Below are positions 8,430 through 16,384 of a stretch of DNA of 64,000 bases, in pieces. Origin of the DNA: Flavobacterium omnivorum (GTDB lineage Bacteria; Bacteroidota; Bacteroidia; Flavobacteriales; Flavobacteriaceae); contig NZ_FNDB01000003.1 of assembly GCF_900099915.1 (NCBI RefSeq), positions 1 to 64,000 of the forward strand, in the 5' to 3' direction. Made by a program: the position numbers and the translations under genes. The notes below the pieces were generated by a model. The model was not told where the DNA came from. It did not search any database and was given only the letters and a program-made list of their open reading frames with translations. The stretch's first letter is position 1. Every line of letters starts with the position of its first letter.

Positions 8430-9226
8430 TAATCTGCAGATTGAATAGTGATTGGAAGCGAATAAAGTACTCTTACCTTCTTACCATTTTGTTCACCCGG
8501 TGTCCATTTTGGACATTTCTTCAAAACACGAATAGCTTCTTTTCCTGTACCATAACCAATATCTCTAATTACTTTGATATCTGTTAGTGAACCATCTTTT
8601 TCAACTACGAAGGTAACGTAAACTTTACCTTTTAATCCATCTTCTTCCGGAGTTTGATAGTTATCACCAACGAATTTATAGAATTTATTGATTCCTCCTG
8701 GAAAGTCAGGTTTAACTTCAATACCAGCAGTATTATAAATTTGATTATCTACCTCTTCGACGACCGCAGCAGTTCCTGTGCCTACTGGCTCAACAGTTAA
8801 AACTGCATCAGGATCTCCTTTGATCGTAACTGCACCTAACTTTTTATCTTTTATTTCGACAGTTTTAGGTGGTTCCTCTGTAACTTCCTCTGCTTTAGCC
8901 ACGACAGGTTTTACAAACTTCACTTGATCCACTTTTGGAGGTGGCGGTGGAGGTGGTGGGATATTCTTCTTTATCTCTTCCTTTTTAGGGGGCAATTTAA
9001 TTGTAACAATTTTATTATCTAAAGTATCATCTGCTTCGGTAGAATCAGGTAGTAAATTTAAAATAAGCGGCATACTGACAGCTAACGCAAAAACAATTGC
9101 ACCAAAAATAAGCGCTCTAACTGCAGTCTTGTTATTTGATTTTCTCAGTTCGTAAGCGCCATAGGCCTTATTACGTCCCTCGAATACAATATCAAGCCAT
9201 TGGTTTGTGAATATATCTAATTTCAT
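8429..9226 (-). CDS. tonB: Energy transducer TonB
   Basis: This 265-aa protein links the inner-membrane proton gradient to outer-membrane receptors. It has a Bacteroidota-type N-terminus (WLDIVFEGRNKAYGAYELRK), one membrane helix (about residues 36-57), a proline run and charged linker (PPPPPPPPKVDQ, about residues 90-101), and a C-terminal TonB domain (PDFPGGINKFYKFVGDNY ... GKVYVTFVVEKDGSLTDIKVI ... CPKWTPGEQNGKKVRVLYSLPI). All elements are present and full length. It follows two exbD genes and precedes the small membrane gene, with a one-base overlap. Confidence 0.95.
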   Translation of the reverse strand: MKLDIFTNQWLDIVFEGRNKAYGAYELRKSNNKTAVRALIFGAIVFALAVSMPLILNLLPDSTEADDTLDNKIVTIKLPPKKEEIKKNIPPPPPPPPKVDQVKFVKPVVAKAEEVTEEPPKTVEIKDKKLGAVTIKGDPDAVLTVEPVGTGTAAVVEEVDNQIYNTAGIEVKPDFPGGINKFYKFVGDNYQTPEEDGLKGKVYVTFVVEKDGSLTDIKVIRDIGYGTGKEAIRVLKKCPKWTPGEQNGKKVRVLYSLPITIQSAD

Positions 9227-9264
9227 TTTTCTTAATTATTAGGTTATTGAGTAGTAAGAAAATC

Positions 9265-9813
9265 TTATTTATCTTCCAACAATTTTAATTCCTCTGGAGA
9301 GAAATCATTTACAATTGCATTTGAAGGTACTCCCACAATATTCATCTCATCTAGTATATCTACTAAATTACGGTAGCTTGACTTTTTACTTGGTTTAATA
9401 ATTACGATTAACCCTTTGTCTTTGTTACCCGTGTATTCAACTACTGATAATTTTCTTTTCAATAATTCTTTACGAATACCCTCTTTACCATAAGATATTT
9501 CTTTAGGACCAGCAATTGGAGTTGCCAATAAACCCATATAGTAAACCATTTTGTCATTATCACCTAACATCACCGTCAAAGTACGGTTTTCGTCAACTTT
9601 AATAGGCTTTTCTTTGATTTTATCATCTTCCTTATCTGGCAAACCCAAGCTCATAGATTGAGGTTTAGACAGGGTCGTGGTAAGCATAAAGAACGTAATC
9701 AATAAGAATGCCAAATCCACCATAGCAGTTAAATCTACTTTAGAATTTGCTTTTTTACTTCTTACTTTTCCACCTTTTTTGCCTCCACCGTCGCCGGTAT
9801 TTAATTCAGCCAT
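9265..9813 (-). CDS. exbD: ExbD-type biopolymer transport protein (second copy)
   Basis: This 182-aa protein has a lysine/glycine-rich cytoplasmic N-terminus, one membrane helix with the key aspartate (KVDLTAMVDLAFLLITFFML, about residues 25-44), and a periplasmic domain ending NIVGVPSNAIVNDFSPEEL. ExbD forms the proton channel with ExbB and drives TonB. It differs clearly from the neighbouring ExbD, so the two may form a heterodimer as is common in Bacteroidota. It lies 19 nt after the first exbD. Confidence 0.93.
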   Translation of the reverse strand: MAELNTGDGGGKKGGKVRSKKANSKVDLTAMVDLAFLLITFFMLTTTLSKPQSMSLGLPDKEDDKIKEKPIKVDENRTLTVMLGDNDKMVYYMGLLATPIAGPKEISYGKEGIRKELLKRKLSVVEYTGNKDKGLIVIIKPSKKSSYRNLVDILDEMNIVGVPSNAIVNDFSPEELKLLEDK

Positions 9814-9832
9814 TTTAGTGTATGTGTTTTAA

Positions 9833-10444
9833 TTATTTTTCTGTTGCTCTTAGACCAGTAACTAAACTAAAGTTATTGATTTTTTGATCCTGTAAAATAT
9901 CCATTACTTGTTTAATAGCAGGATACTCTTCTTTTGCATCTCCTTTAATAGCAATTTGCAATTCTTTGTCGTTAACGTCAATATTTGCTATGCGAGAATT
10001 GTAGATCCAATCTTTCAGCTGATTGTCCAATGAATCTTTAGGGATCCCAGGTTGCAGCCCCGCTTTATTGCGTTCCGAGGTTTTCATTCCAATCAACTGC
10101 TTTAGATTTGTAATTGGAACTCCTACACCTTCCATTAAAGAAAAGGTTTTAGTTTCCTCCTCTGTAAAGGTAACTCCGTATTTTTGACCCATTAATTCAA
10201 GTGCTTTTACCCGAACTTCTCTTCCTTTTAGGTCAAAGAATACTTTCCCTTTTCCAATAGTTATTGTAGCCAAATCAGTATCTGGCAGCTTGGTTTGAGT
10301 AACTGAAGCGGGCGTATCTACTGGCAATGCTTCCGGTATCTTTGCTGTAGCTGTCATTACAAAGAACGACAACAAAAGGAAAGCGACATCACACATTGCA
10401 GTCATATCAGTAGACCCTGCTTTCTTTTTCATTTTTATAGCCAT
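9833..10444 (-). CDS. exbD: ExbD-type biopolymer transport protein (first copy)
   Basis: This 203-aa protein has the ExbD helix near the N-terminus (AGSTDMTAMCDVAFLLLSFFVM, about residues 9-30) with the conserved channel Asp in MCDVAF, and a periplasmic domain ending in KQVMDILQDQKINNFSLVTGLR. It is longer than the second ExbD because of an insert of about 50 residues (LELMGQKYGVTFTEEETKTFSLMEGVG ...). It follows exbB, from which it is separated by a strong 18-bp hairpin, suggesting its expression is set relative to exbB. Confidence 0.93.
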   Translation of the reverse strand: MAIKMKKKAGSTDMTAMCDVAFLLLSFFVMTATAKIPEALPVDTPASVTQTKLPDTDLATITIGKGKVFFDLKGREVRVKALELMGQKYGVTFTEEETKTFSLMEGVGVPITNLKQLIGMKTSERNKAGLQPGIPKDSLDNQLKDWIYNSRIANIDVNDKELQIAIKGDAKEEYPAIKQVMDILQDQKINNFSLVTGLRATEK

Positions 10445-10460
10445 TAATATATTTTTTAAT

Positions 10461-10510
10461 ATTTACAAGAAAATAGATTCCGTTTTCCAACTATCTATTT
10501 TCTTGTAAAT
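10461..10510 (-). repeat. 18-bp perfect inverted repeat between exbB and exbD
   Basis: The arms 10461-10478 (ATTTACAAGAAAATAGAT) and 10493-10510 are perfectly complementary around a 14-nt loop. They fill most of the 77-nt space between the exbB stop and the exbD start. No T-run follows, so it does not look like a standard terminator. An mRNA-stability or processing hairpin that raises ExbB over ExbD is a reasonable inference. Confidence 0.75.
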
Positions 10511-10521
10511 TAAATTATTAA

Positions 10522-11340
10522 TTATTTTTGTGTACTTCTGTAGTGTCTGTAAGTATTTACAATTGTGTTACCTGCCTCATCAATAGAGTAAGTCAAATCA
10601 TCAATTTTAGAAGTAAAAAAGTTGTAAGCTACAATTGCTAAAGCAGAAGTAGAAATACCTGTTGCAGTGTTGATAAGTGCTTCAGAAATACCATTTGCAA
10701 GAGCTGCTTGATCTGGTGTACCAGCAGCAGATAATGCACTAAATGCTTTAATCATACCTGTTACTGTACCTAACAAACCTGCAAGTGTACCCAATGAAAC
10801 CATTGTAGAAAGCACAGTCATGTGTTTCTCTAACATTGGCATCTCTAATGAAGTAACCTCTTCAATTTCTTTGTGAATAGTTTCTGCAGCAGCTTCGCTA
10901 TCAAAACCTTCTTTTTTAACTTCTTGATATTTCAATAAAGCTGATTTTATTGGATTTGCAACAGAACCTTTTTGTTTGTCACATGCAGCAATAGCCGCTT
11001 CAATATTACCACTTTTAATATCGTTTTGTACATTTTTCATAAAAAGATCAAGATTTCCTGTACCTGCCGCTTTTGATATTACAGCATAACGTTCAAATGA
11101 GAACACAACAACCATTAACAACAAACCTAATAATACTGGTACAATAGGACCTCCTTTGTATACCATTGCTAACATATTACCTGGTAGTGGATGACCTGTA
11201 TTAACGCCGCCTTCAAAATTAGCACCATTACCCATTATAAAATTCCAAATTACCCATCCCACAAAAATACATGCTACAATAATGATTCCTGAGATCATTC
11301 CTCCTCCGTTTGCACCTTTTTCTTTTTTAACGTTTGCCAT
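10522..11340 (-). CDS. exbB: MotA/TolQ/ExbB proton-channel protein
   Basis: This 272-aa protein is the first gene of the operon. It has an N-terminal membrane helix (GMISGIIIVACIFVGWVIW), a second around residues 60-82, a cytoplasmic helical region (NIEAAIAACDKQKGSVANPIKSALLKY), and the C-terminal pair of helices holding LSTMVSLGTLAGLLGTVTGMIKAFSAL and ISEALINTATGISTSALAIVAYNFF, the ExbB/TolQ signature. Five ExbB subunits surround two ExbD helices in the proton channel that drives TonB. Length is a little above the E. coli protein because of the N-terminal helix. Confidence 0.95.
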   Translation of the reverse strand: MANVKKEKGANGGGMISGIIIVACIFVGWVIWNFIMGNGANFEGGVNTGHPLPGNMLAMVYKGGPIVPVLLGLLLMVVVFSFERYAVISKAAGTGNLDLFMKNVQNDIKSGNIEAAIAACDKQKGSVANPIKSALLKYQEVKKEGFDSEAAAETIHKEIEEVTSLEMPMLEKHMTVLSTMVSLGTLAGLLGTVTGMIKAFSALSAAGTPDQAALANGISEALINTATGISTSALAIVAYNFFTSKIDDLTYSIDEAGNTIVNTYRHYRSTQK

Positions 11341-11712
11341 TTTTTTTTAATTTTAATAGTTTTAAATAAATTATCTTAGTTATATTAAACTTGTAGTGGA
11401 GCAAATTTATATTTTTAGTTCAAATAAAAAAACTTTTTTTTATTTTATTATAATTAAATTTATTTCAAAAACATATTTTCAGATTTTCACACTACATTTA
11501 TATTAATATACGCAAACAAATAGGCTGTTTTATAAAAAATAATATATTTTTTTATGATTAATTAACATAATATTTCAATAAGAAGCCATTTCGCGGGAAA
11601 ACTATTATTTTACGGTATTAACAATAAAAAAGCAGGAAAACAGCAGTATACATCAAAATTGTTAGTTTTAGAAAAATATAATATCTTGCATCTGATATTA
11701 AAACTACCTATT
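11341..11712. other. Divergent intergenic region between exbB and the HerA-like gene
   Basis: This 370-nt AT-rich spacer holds no gene. On the minus strand a TAAATTTG box (11402-11409) matches the -7 consensus, with only TTT at the -33 position; it is the best candidate promoter for the exb operon. The plus-strand promoter was not resolved. Confidence 0.5.
11402..11409 (-). promoter_or_regulatory. Candidate -7 box of the exbB operon
   Basis: It reads TAAATTTG on the minus strand, followed by a leader of about 55 nt before the exbB ATG. The -33 TTG is degenerate. Confidence 0.4.
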
Positions 11713-13233
11713 ATGAACAGAAAGGAAAAATTTATTCAACATATATCGCATGGATATAATTCTAAAGGTGAAAGCATTATTCTTGGCGGTGCGATTTTAG
11801 ACGGAGAGGCTCTACCTAATACATTTGTAAAAGTGCCTTTAAAGACCCTAAACCGACATGGTCTAATTGCGGGAGCTACCGGAACTGGAAAAACTAAAAC
11901 CATACAAGTTTTTTCAGAACAATTATCAACCTTTGGAATACCTGTTTTAATGATGGACATCAAAGGTGATTTTAGCGGAATCGCAAAGGTAGGAGAAGAA
12001 AAACCTTTTATAATGGAACGCCATGCTAAAATTAACATTCCTTATTCCAATGCAAGCTTTCCTGTTGAATTATTAACTTTGTCCGAACAAAATGGTGTAC
12101 GACTTCGTGCCACTATTTCTGAGTTTGGACCCGTGTTATTTTCCAGAATTCTAAATTTAAATGATACACAGGCTGGTGTGGTTTCTGTCATCTTCAAATA
12201 TTGTGATGACCACAAAATGCCTTTATTGGATTTAAAAGATATCAAAAAAGTAATTAATTACATCACCGAGGAAGGGAAAGATGAAATTGAGGAACAATAT
12301 GGCAAAATTTCCACATCGACGACCGGAACTATTCTTAGAAAAATAATTGAACTTGAACAACAAGGAGCAGACTTATTTTTTGGAGAAATGTCTTTTGACA
12401 TAGAGGATTTGATGCGTATTGACGAAAACGGTAAAGGATACATCAATATTTTGAGACTAACTGATATTCAAGATAGACCAAAATTATTCTCCACATTTAT
12501 GTTGAGCTTATTAGCCGAAATTTATCAACAAATGCCGGAGCAAGGAGATTCAGACCAACCAGAATTAGTTATTTTCATTGACGAAGCCCATCTGATTTTT
12601 AATGAAGCTAGCAAAACTTTATTAGAGCAAATAGAGACCATTGTAAAATTAATTCGTTCTAAAGGCATTGGAATTTATTTTATCACACAAAATCCTATGG
12701 ACATTCCAAGTGGTATTTTGGCCCAGCTAGGTTTAAAAATTCAGCACGCTTTACGAGCATTTACAGCCAATGATCGAAAAGCAATCAAACAAACCGCCGA
12801 TAATTATCCAACATCCGAATATTACAAGACTGATGAAATTCTAACTAGTTTAGGAATTGGCGAAGCACTAGTTACCGCTTTAGACGAAAAAGGAATCCCA
12901 ACGCCACTCGCAGCCACCATGATGCGTGCTCCAATGAGCAGAATGGACATTTTGACAGAAAGCGAAATTCAAGAAATCAATAGCAAATCAAAATTAGTAA
13001 AAAAATACAGCGAACTCCTAGATCGCGAAAGTGCTTATGAAATGTTGAATAAAAAAATTGCTGTTGTCGAAGAGAAAACAAACATACAAAAGCAAACACA
13101 AGAAGATCAACAACGACAAAATCAAAATTCTGATACAGCAAGTGCTGTTGGAAAGTCTGTTTTAAAAGTACTAACTAGTGCCACTTTTATCAGAGGTGCT
13201 TTTGGAATCTTGACAAAAATGTTTAAAAAATAA
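11713..13233 (+). CDS. HerA-like P-loop ATPase (DUF853/YjgR family)
   Basis: The product is about 506 aa from the ATG at 11713; an upstream TTG start at 11659 would add 18 residues outside the family's usual N-terminus. It has Walker A GATGTGKTKT (about residue 54 onward), Walker B VIFIDEAHLIF, and an arginine-finger region (LIRSKGIGIYFITQNPMDIPS). A C-terminal coiled, glutamine-rich stretch (EEKTNIQKQTQEDQQRQNQNS) precedes a short hydrophobic tail. HerA-like proteins are DNA-translocating hexameric ATPases; the cellular role of the YjgR branch is not known. The gene is alone, with a small cupin gene downstream. Family call is firm, function open. Confidence 0.88.
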   Translation: MNRKEKFIQHISHGYNSKGESIILGGAILDGEALPNTFVKVPLKTLNRHGLIAGATGTGKTKTIQVFSEQLSTFGIPVLMMDIKGDFSGIAKVGEEKPFIMERHAKINIPYSNASFPVELLTLSEQNGVRLRATISEFGPVLFSRILNLNDTQAGVVSVIFKYCDDHKMPLLDLKDIKKVINYITEEGKDEIEEQYGKISTSTTGTILRKIIELEQQGADLFFGEMSFDIEDLMRIDENGKGYINILRLTDIQDRPKLFSTFMLSLLAEIYQQMPEQGDSDQPELVIFIDEAHLIFNEASKTLLEQIETIVKLIRSKGIGIYFITQNPMDIPSGILAQLGLKIQHALRAFTANDRKAIKQTADNYPTSEYYKTDEILTSLGIGEALVTALDEKGIPTPLAATMMRAPMSRMDILTESEIQEINSKSKLVKKYSELLDRESAYEMLNKKIAVVEEKTNIQKQTQEDQQRQNQNSDTASAVGKSVLKVLTSATFIRGAFGILTKMFKK

Positions 13234-13282
13234 ATCAACCTGACCCCATTGTAAAGTTGATTCTAAAAAATGCAGCACAATT

Positions 13283-13645
13283 ATGAAAAAATATTTTATC
13301 CAAAACACGCCTTTTATTGTCCCAACCACTGATGGGAAATTAATCGAAGAGCATCATGGAAAGGCATCAACAGATAATAATGACATCTCTATTGCTCACA
13401 TGGTTGCTCCACCCAATTGGAGTGAACCATTTCAAACTCCTGATTTTGAAGAATACACGTATATTATTAAAGGTAAAAAGCAATTTATCATTGAAGATGA
13501 TATAATCATCCTAGAAGCAGGACAATCTATCAAAATCGAAAGAAACACCCGTGTACAATACTCCAATCCTTTTGATGAATCCTGCGAATACATCGCCATT
13601 TGTAAACCCGCATTTTCTATAGAAAACGTTAACAGAGAAGACTAA
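13283..13645 (+). CDS. Small cupin-domain protein
   Basis: This 120-aa single-domain protein has a beta-barrel cupin pattern: SEPFQTPDFEEYTYIIKGKKQFIIEDDIIILEAGQSIKIERNTRVQYSNP. The usual metal-binding His of motif 1 is not clear, so metal binding is uncertain. It starts 50 nt after the HerA-like gene and ends 45 nt before the NADH dehydrogenase gene, and the three may be cotranscribed. No specific substrate can be assigned. Confidence 0.8.
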   Translation: MKKYFIQNTPFIVPTTDGKLIEEHHGKASTDNNDISIAHMVAPPNWSEPFQTPDFEEYTYIIKGKKQFIIEDDIIILEAGQSIKIERNTRVQYSNPFDESCEYIAICKPAFSIENVNRED

Positions 13646-13689
13646 TCCTGCAATAAATTGTATCTTTAGAATTCAAAAATAAATTTAAT

Positions 13690-14949
13690 ATGGGAATTCA
13701 AAAGAAAATTGTAATTATTGGTGCTGGTTTTGCCGGTTTGCGCTTGGCACAAGATTTAGAAAACACAGATTTTGACGTTTTATTAATCGATAGAAACAAT
13801 TACCATCAATTCCAACCTTTAATGTATCAAGTGGCAACAGCAAGACTTGAGCCAGCAAGTATTTCATTCCCTCTAAGAAAAGTATTTCAGCATTCAAAAA
13901 ATGTGCGAATTCGGATTGCAGACGTCATAAGTGTTGATTCACAAAATAAAATTTTAAAAACTTCCATTGCTGATTTTGATTACGATCATCTTGTAGTCGC
14001 TTTTGGCTGCACAACTAATTATTTTGGAAATGCTGAAATTGAAAAATTTGCATTTCCAATGAAATCCGTTCCTGAGGCTATTCAACTTCGAAATCAAATT
14101 CTACAAACTTTCGAAGATGCTTTAATTGCTCCACCGGAAGAACTTCAAGCCTTAATGAACTTTGTAGTTGTAGGTGGTGGTCCTACCGGAGTTGAACTTG
14201 CTGGTGCTTTGGCAGAAATGAAAAAAAACATTCTCCCAAAAGATTATCCTGATAAAGACTTTTCAAGATTGACTATTTTTCTTCTCGAAGGATCTTCCAA
14301 CGTCTTGAACCCCATGAGCGTCGATTCACAAAAAACATCTCGCAAATATTTAGAAGAATTAGGTGTAATTGTAAAAACAAGCACCATCGTAAACCATTAT
14401 GATGGTAAAAATGTAAGCTTACAGAACGGTGATATCATCAAATCAACTAATGTTATTTGGGCAGCGGGAATCATTGGAAACACCCTTGAGGGTATTCCTA
14501 AAGAAAGTATAACTAGAGGCAACCGATTTCTCGTAAACCGCTACAATACCATCGTAAATCTGGAAAATGTTTATGCACTTGGCGATATTGCTTTTATGGC
14601 TACTCCTAAATATCCTAACGCACATCCACAAGTGGCTAGTGTAGCTATCGAACAAGCCAAAGTTCTAGCGAATAACTTCAAACTTAGCTTGAAAAATAAA
14701 CCGAAAATTGAATATGAATACCACGACAAAGGCTCTATGGCAACGGTAGGAAAGCGAAAAGCAGTTGTTGATTTACCTAAATTTAGTTTTCAAGGCAGAC
14801 TGGCTTGGTTTACTTGGATGTTCATCCATTTAATGTTAATTTTAAGTGTCAAAAACAAACTCTCAATATTCATCACTTGGATGTTCAGCTATTTTAATAA
14901 TGACAGTACTTTACGAGTCTTATTAAAACCGGCTACAAAAAATAAATAG
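13690..14949 (+). CDS. Type II NADH dehydrogenase (NDH-2 family flavoprotein)
   Basis: This 419-aa protein is a two-dinucleotide-fold flavoenzyme. The FAD site is IVIIGAGFAGLRLAQDL (about residues 7-23) and the NADH site is NFVVVGGGPTGVELAGALAEM (about residues 157-177). NVYALGDIA is the C-terminal FAD motif. A C-terminal hydrophobic or amphipathic region (LAWFTWMFIHLMLILSVKNKL) fits membrane attachment. NDH-2 passes electrons from NADH to quinone without pumping protons. The length is that of the family. The gene ends at a strong terminator shared with kmo on the opposite strand. Confidence 0.9.
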   Translation: MGIQKKIVIIGAGFAGLRLAQDLENTDFDVLLIDRNNYHQFQPLMYQVATARLEPASISFPLRKVFQHSKNVRIRIADVISVDSQNKILKTSIADFDYDHLVVAFGCTTNYFGNAEIEKFAFPMKSVPEAIQLRNQILQTFEDALIAPPEELQALMNFVVVGGGPTGVELAGALAEMKKNILPKDYPDKDFSRLTIFLLEGSSNVLNPMSVDSQKTSRKYLEELGVIVKTSTIVNHYDGKNVSLQNGDIIKSTNVIWAAGIIGNTLEGIPKESITRGNRFLVNRYNTIVNLENVYALGDIAFMATPKYPNAHPQVASVAIEQAKVLANNFKLSLKNKPKIEYEYHDKGSMATVGKRKAVVDLPKFSFQGRLAWFTWMFIHLMLILSVKNKLSIFITWMFSYFNNDSTLRVLLKPATKNK

Positions 14950-14957
14950 ATAAATCT

Positions 14958-14985
14958 AAAAAGGACTCCTAAAAGAGTCCTTTTT
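14958..14985. terminator. Bidirectional terminator between NADH dehydrogenase and kmo
   Basis: The arms AAAGGACTC and GAGTCCTTT close a 6-nt loop, with a T-run to the right and an A-run to the left. It serves two convergent genes. Confidence 0.85.
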
Positions 14986-16323
14986 TTATTTTAACAGTTC
15001 TAATATTTTATTTTCAACAGTTATAGAGTCCCATATTTCTGCAATATTTTCTATTTTTAAAATTTCATCCATAATTGAATTTTGATAGTCGCCAATAGCT
15101 AACGCCTCGGTATAAGGGCGATCACTAAAAGTAACTCTGCTATAAAGTGGAATCCATTTTTCTGGATGTTTATCTGAGAATGATTTTTCGATTTTCTTTT
15201 GCAGAAGAAAGTTTTCATCTGCAGTCTTGGAGCTCATTTCTAAAAAATTACGATACGAAAGTTCCGCAATAGCATCTGCGTTTGGTTTACGTGATTTTTG
15301 GTATTCCGAGAAAACTGTTTTCCAATCGTCTCCATACTTTTCCATCATTTCATAAAGCACCGTAATATCCTCAAAACCGGCATTCATTCCTTGTCCGTAA
15401 AAAGGAACGATTGCATGACTGGCATCACCAATAAGTGCAATTTTATCGTCATAAGTCCATGGATAACATTTCATTGTCACTAACGTACTAGTAGGGTTCT
15501 TAAAGAAATCCTCGGCAAGTTTTGGAATTACATCTATTGTGTCAGGTAGATTTTTTTCGAAAAATGCTTCCACTAATTTTATGTCTTTTAAAGATTCAAA
15601 AGAATTTTCTCCTTCAAATGGCATAAATAAAGTACAAGTAAAACTACCATCTAAATTAGGCAAGGCGATCAACATATACTCGCCACGAGGCCAAATATGA
15701 AAGGAATTTTTATCTAATTTATGTGTTCCGTCAGCATTTGCAGGAATGTTTAATTCCTTGTAACCAATGGGTAAAAATTCTTGCGAATAATCAAACATAC
15801 TTTGGCGCTGCATGCGGTGACGAATTCTAGAAAAAGCACCGTCCGCACCAAAAACCATATCATACTTTTTATCTTCCCAGGCGCCACGCTCCGTTTCTCC
15901 AATATGTAGCGTTGCATCATCTAGCGAAACGTCCCATATTTTATGTTCAAAAAAGAATTCAGCTCCTGCCGCTTCGGCTAAATCGATCATTTTCCTATTC
16001 AAAATTCCTCTTGAAATAGAATAAATCGATTCTCCTTCTTGACCGTAATTTTGAAAATTAAGCTTATCCACTAGGTGAATCGCGCGTTTTTCCATAGGAA
16101 TTGCAATCTCACGTACGGCATTCCCTATTCCTACTCCATCCAAAGCTTTCCAACCTCGATTGGACATCGCTAAATTGATGGAACGACCAGAAAACTGTAT
16201 TTTTCGGATATCAGGACTTCGATCGTAAACATGTACCGTGTGACCCGCTTTACGAAGATAAATAGCTACTAAAGATCCTACTAATCCAGAACCTACAACT
16301 GCTATTTTTATGGGAGTTTGCAT
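14986..16323 (-). CDS. kmo: Kynurenine 3-monooxygenase
   Basis: This 445-aa FAD-dependent hydroxylase makes 3-hydroxykynurenine from kynurenine. The N-terminus carries the Rossmann motif VVGSGLVGSLVAIYLRKAG, followed by the KMO-typical FSGRSINLAMSNRGW. FGADGAFSRIRHRM is the DG motif and LIGDASHAIVPFYGQGMNAGFED the second FAD motif. Length agrees with the family. Kynureninase lies 5.4 kb away at 21731-23011, with unrelated genes between, so the pathway is only loosely clustered here. Whether it serves NAD synthesis or tryptophan degradation cannot be told. Confidence 0.93.
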   Translation of the reverse strand: MQTPIKIAVVGSGLVGSLVAIYLRKAGHTVHVYDRSPDIRKIQFSGRSINLAMSNRGWKALDGVGIGNAVREIAIPMEKRAIHLVDKLNFQNYGQEGESIYSISRGILNRKMIDLAEAAGAEFFFEHKIWDVSLDDATLHIGETERGAWEDKKYDMVFGADGAFSRIRHRMQRQSMFDYSQEFLPIGYKELNIPANADGTHKLDKNSFHIWPRGEYMLIALPNLDGSFTCTLFMPFEGENSFESLKDIKLVEAFFEKNLPDTIDVIPKLAEDFFKNPTSTLVTMKCYPWTYDDKIALIGDASHAIVPFYGQGMNAGFEDITVLYEMMEKYGDDWKTVFSEYQKSRKPNADAIAELSYRNFLEMSSKTADENFLLQKKIEKSFSDKHPEKWIPLYSRVTFSDRPYTEALAIGDYQNSIMDEILKIENIAEIWDSITVENKILELLK

Positions 16324-16384
16324 TATTTATTTATAAAAAGTTAAGCAAAATTACTCATTTATTATTTTAGCTCCTTTATAAAAA

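Noticed and set aside
13234..13282. ATCAAC/GTTGAT hairpin after the HerA-like gene as a terminator
   Set aside because: The stem is short, the loop long and no T-run follows; cotranscription with the cupin gene is equally likely.
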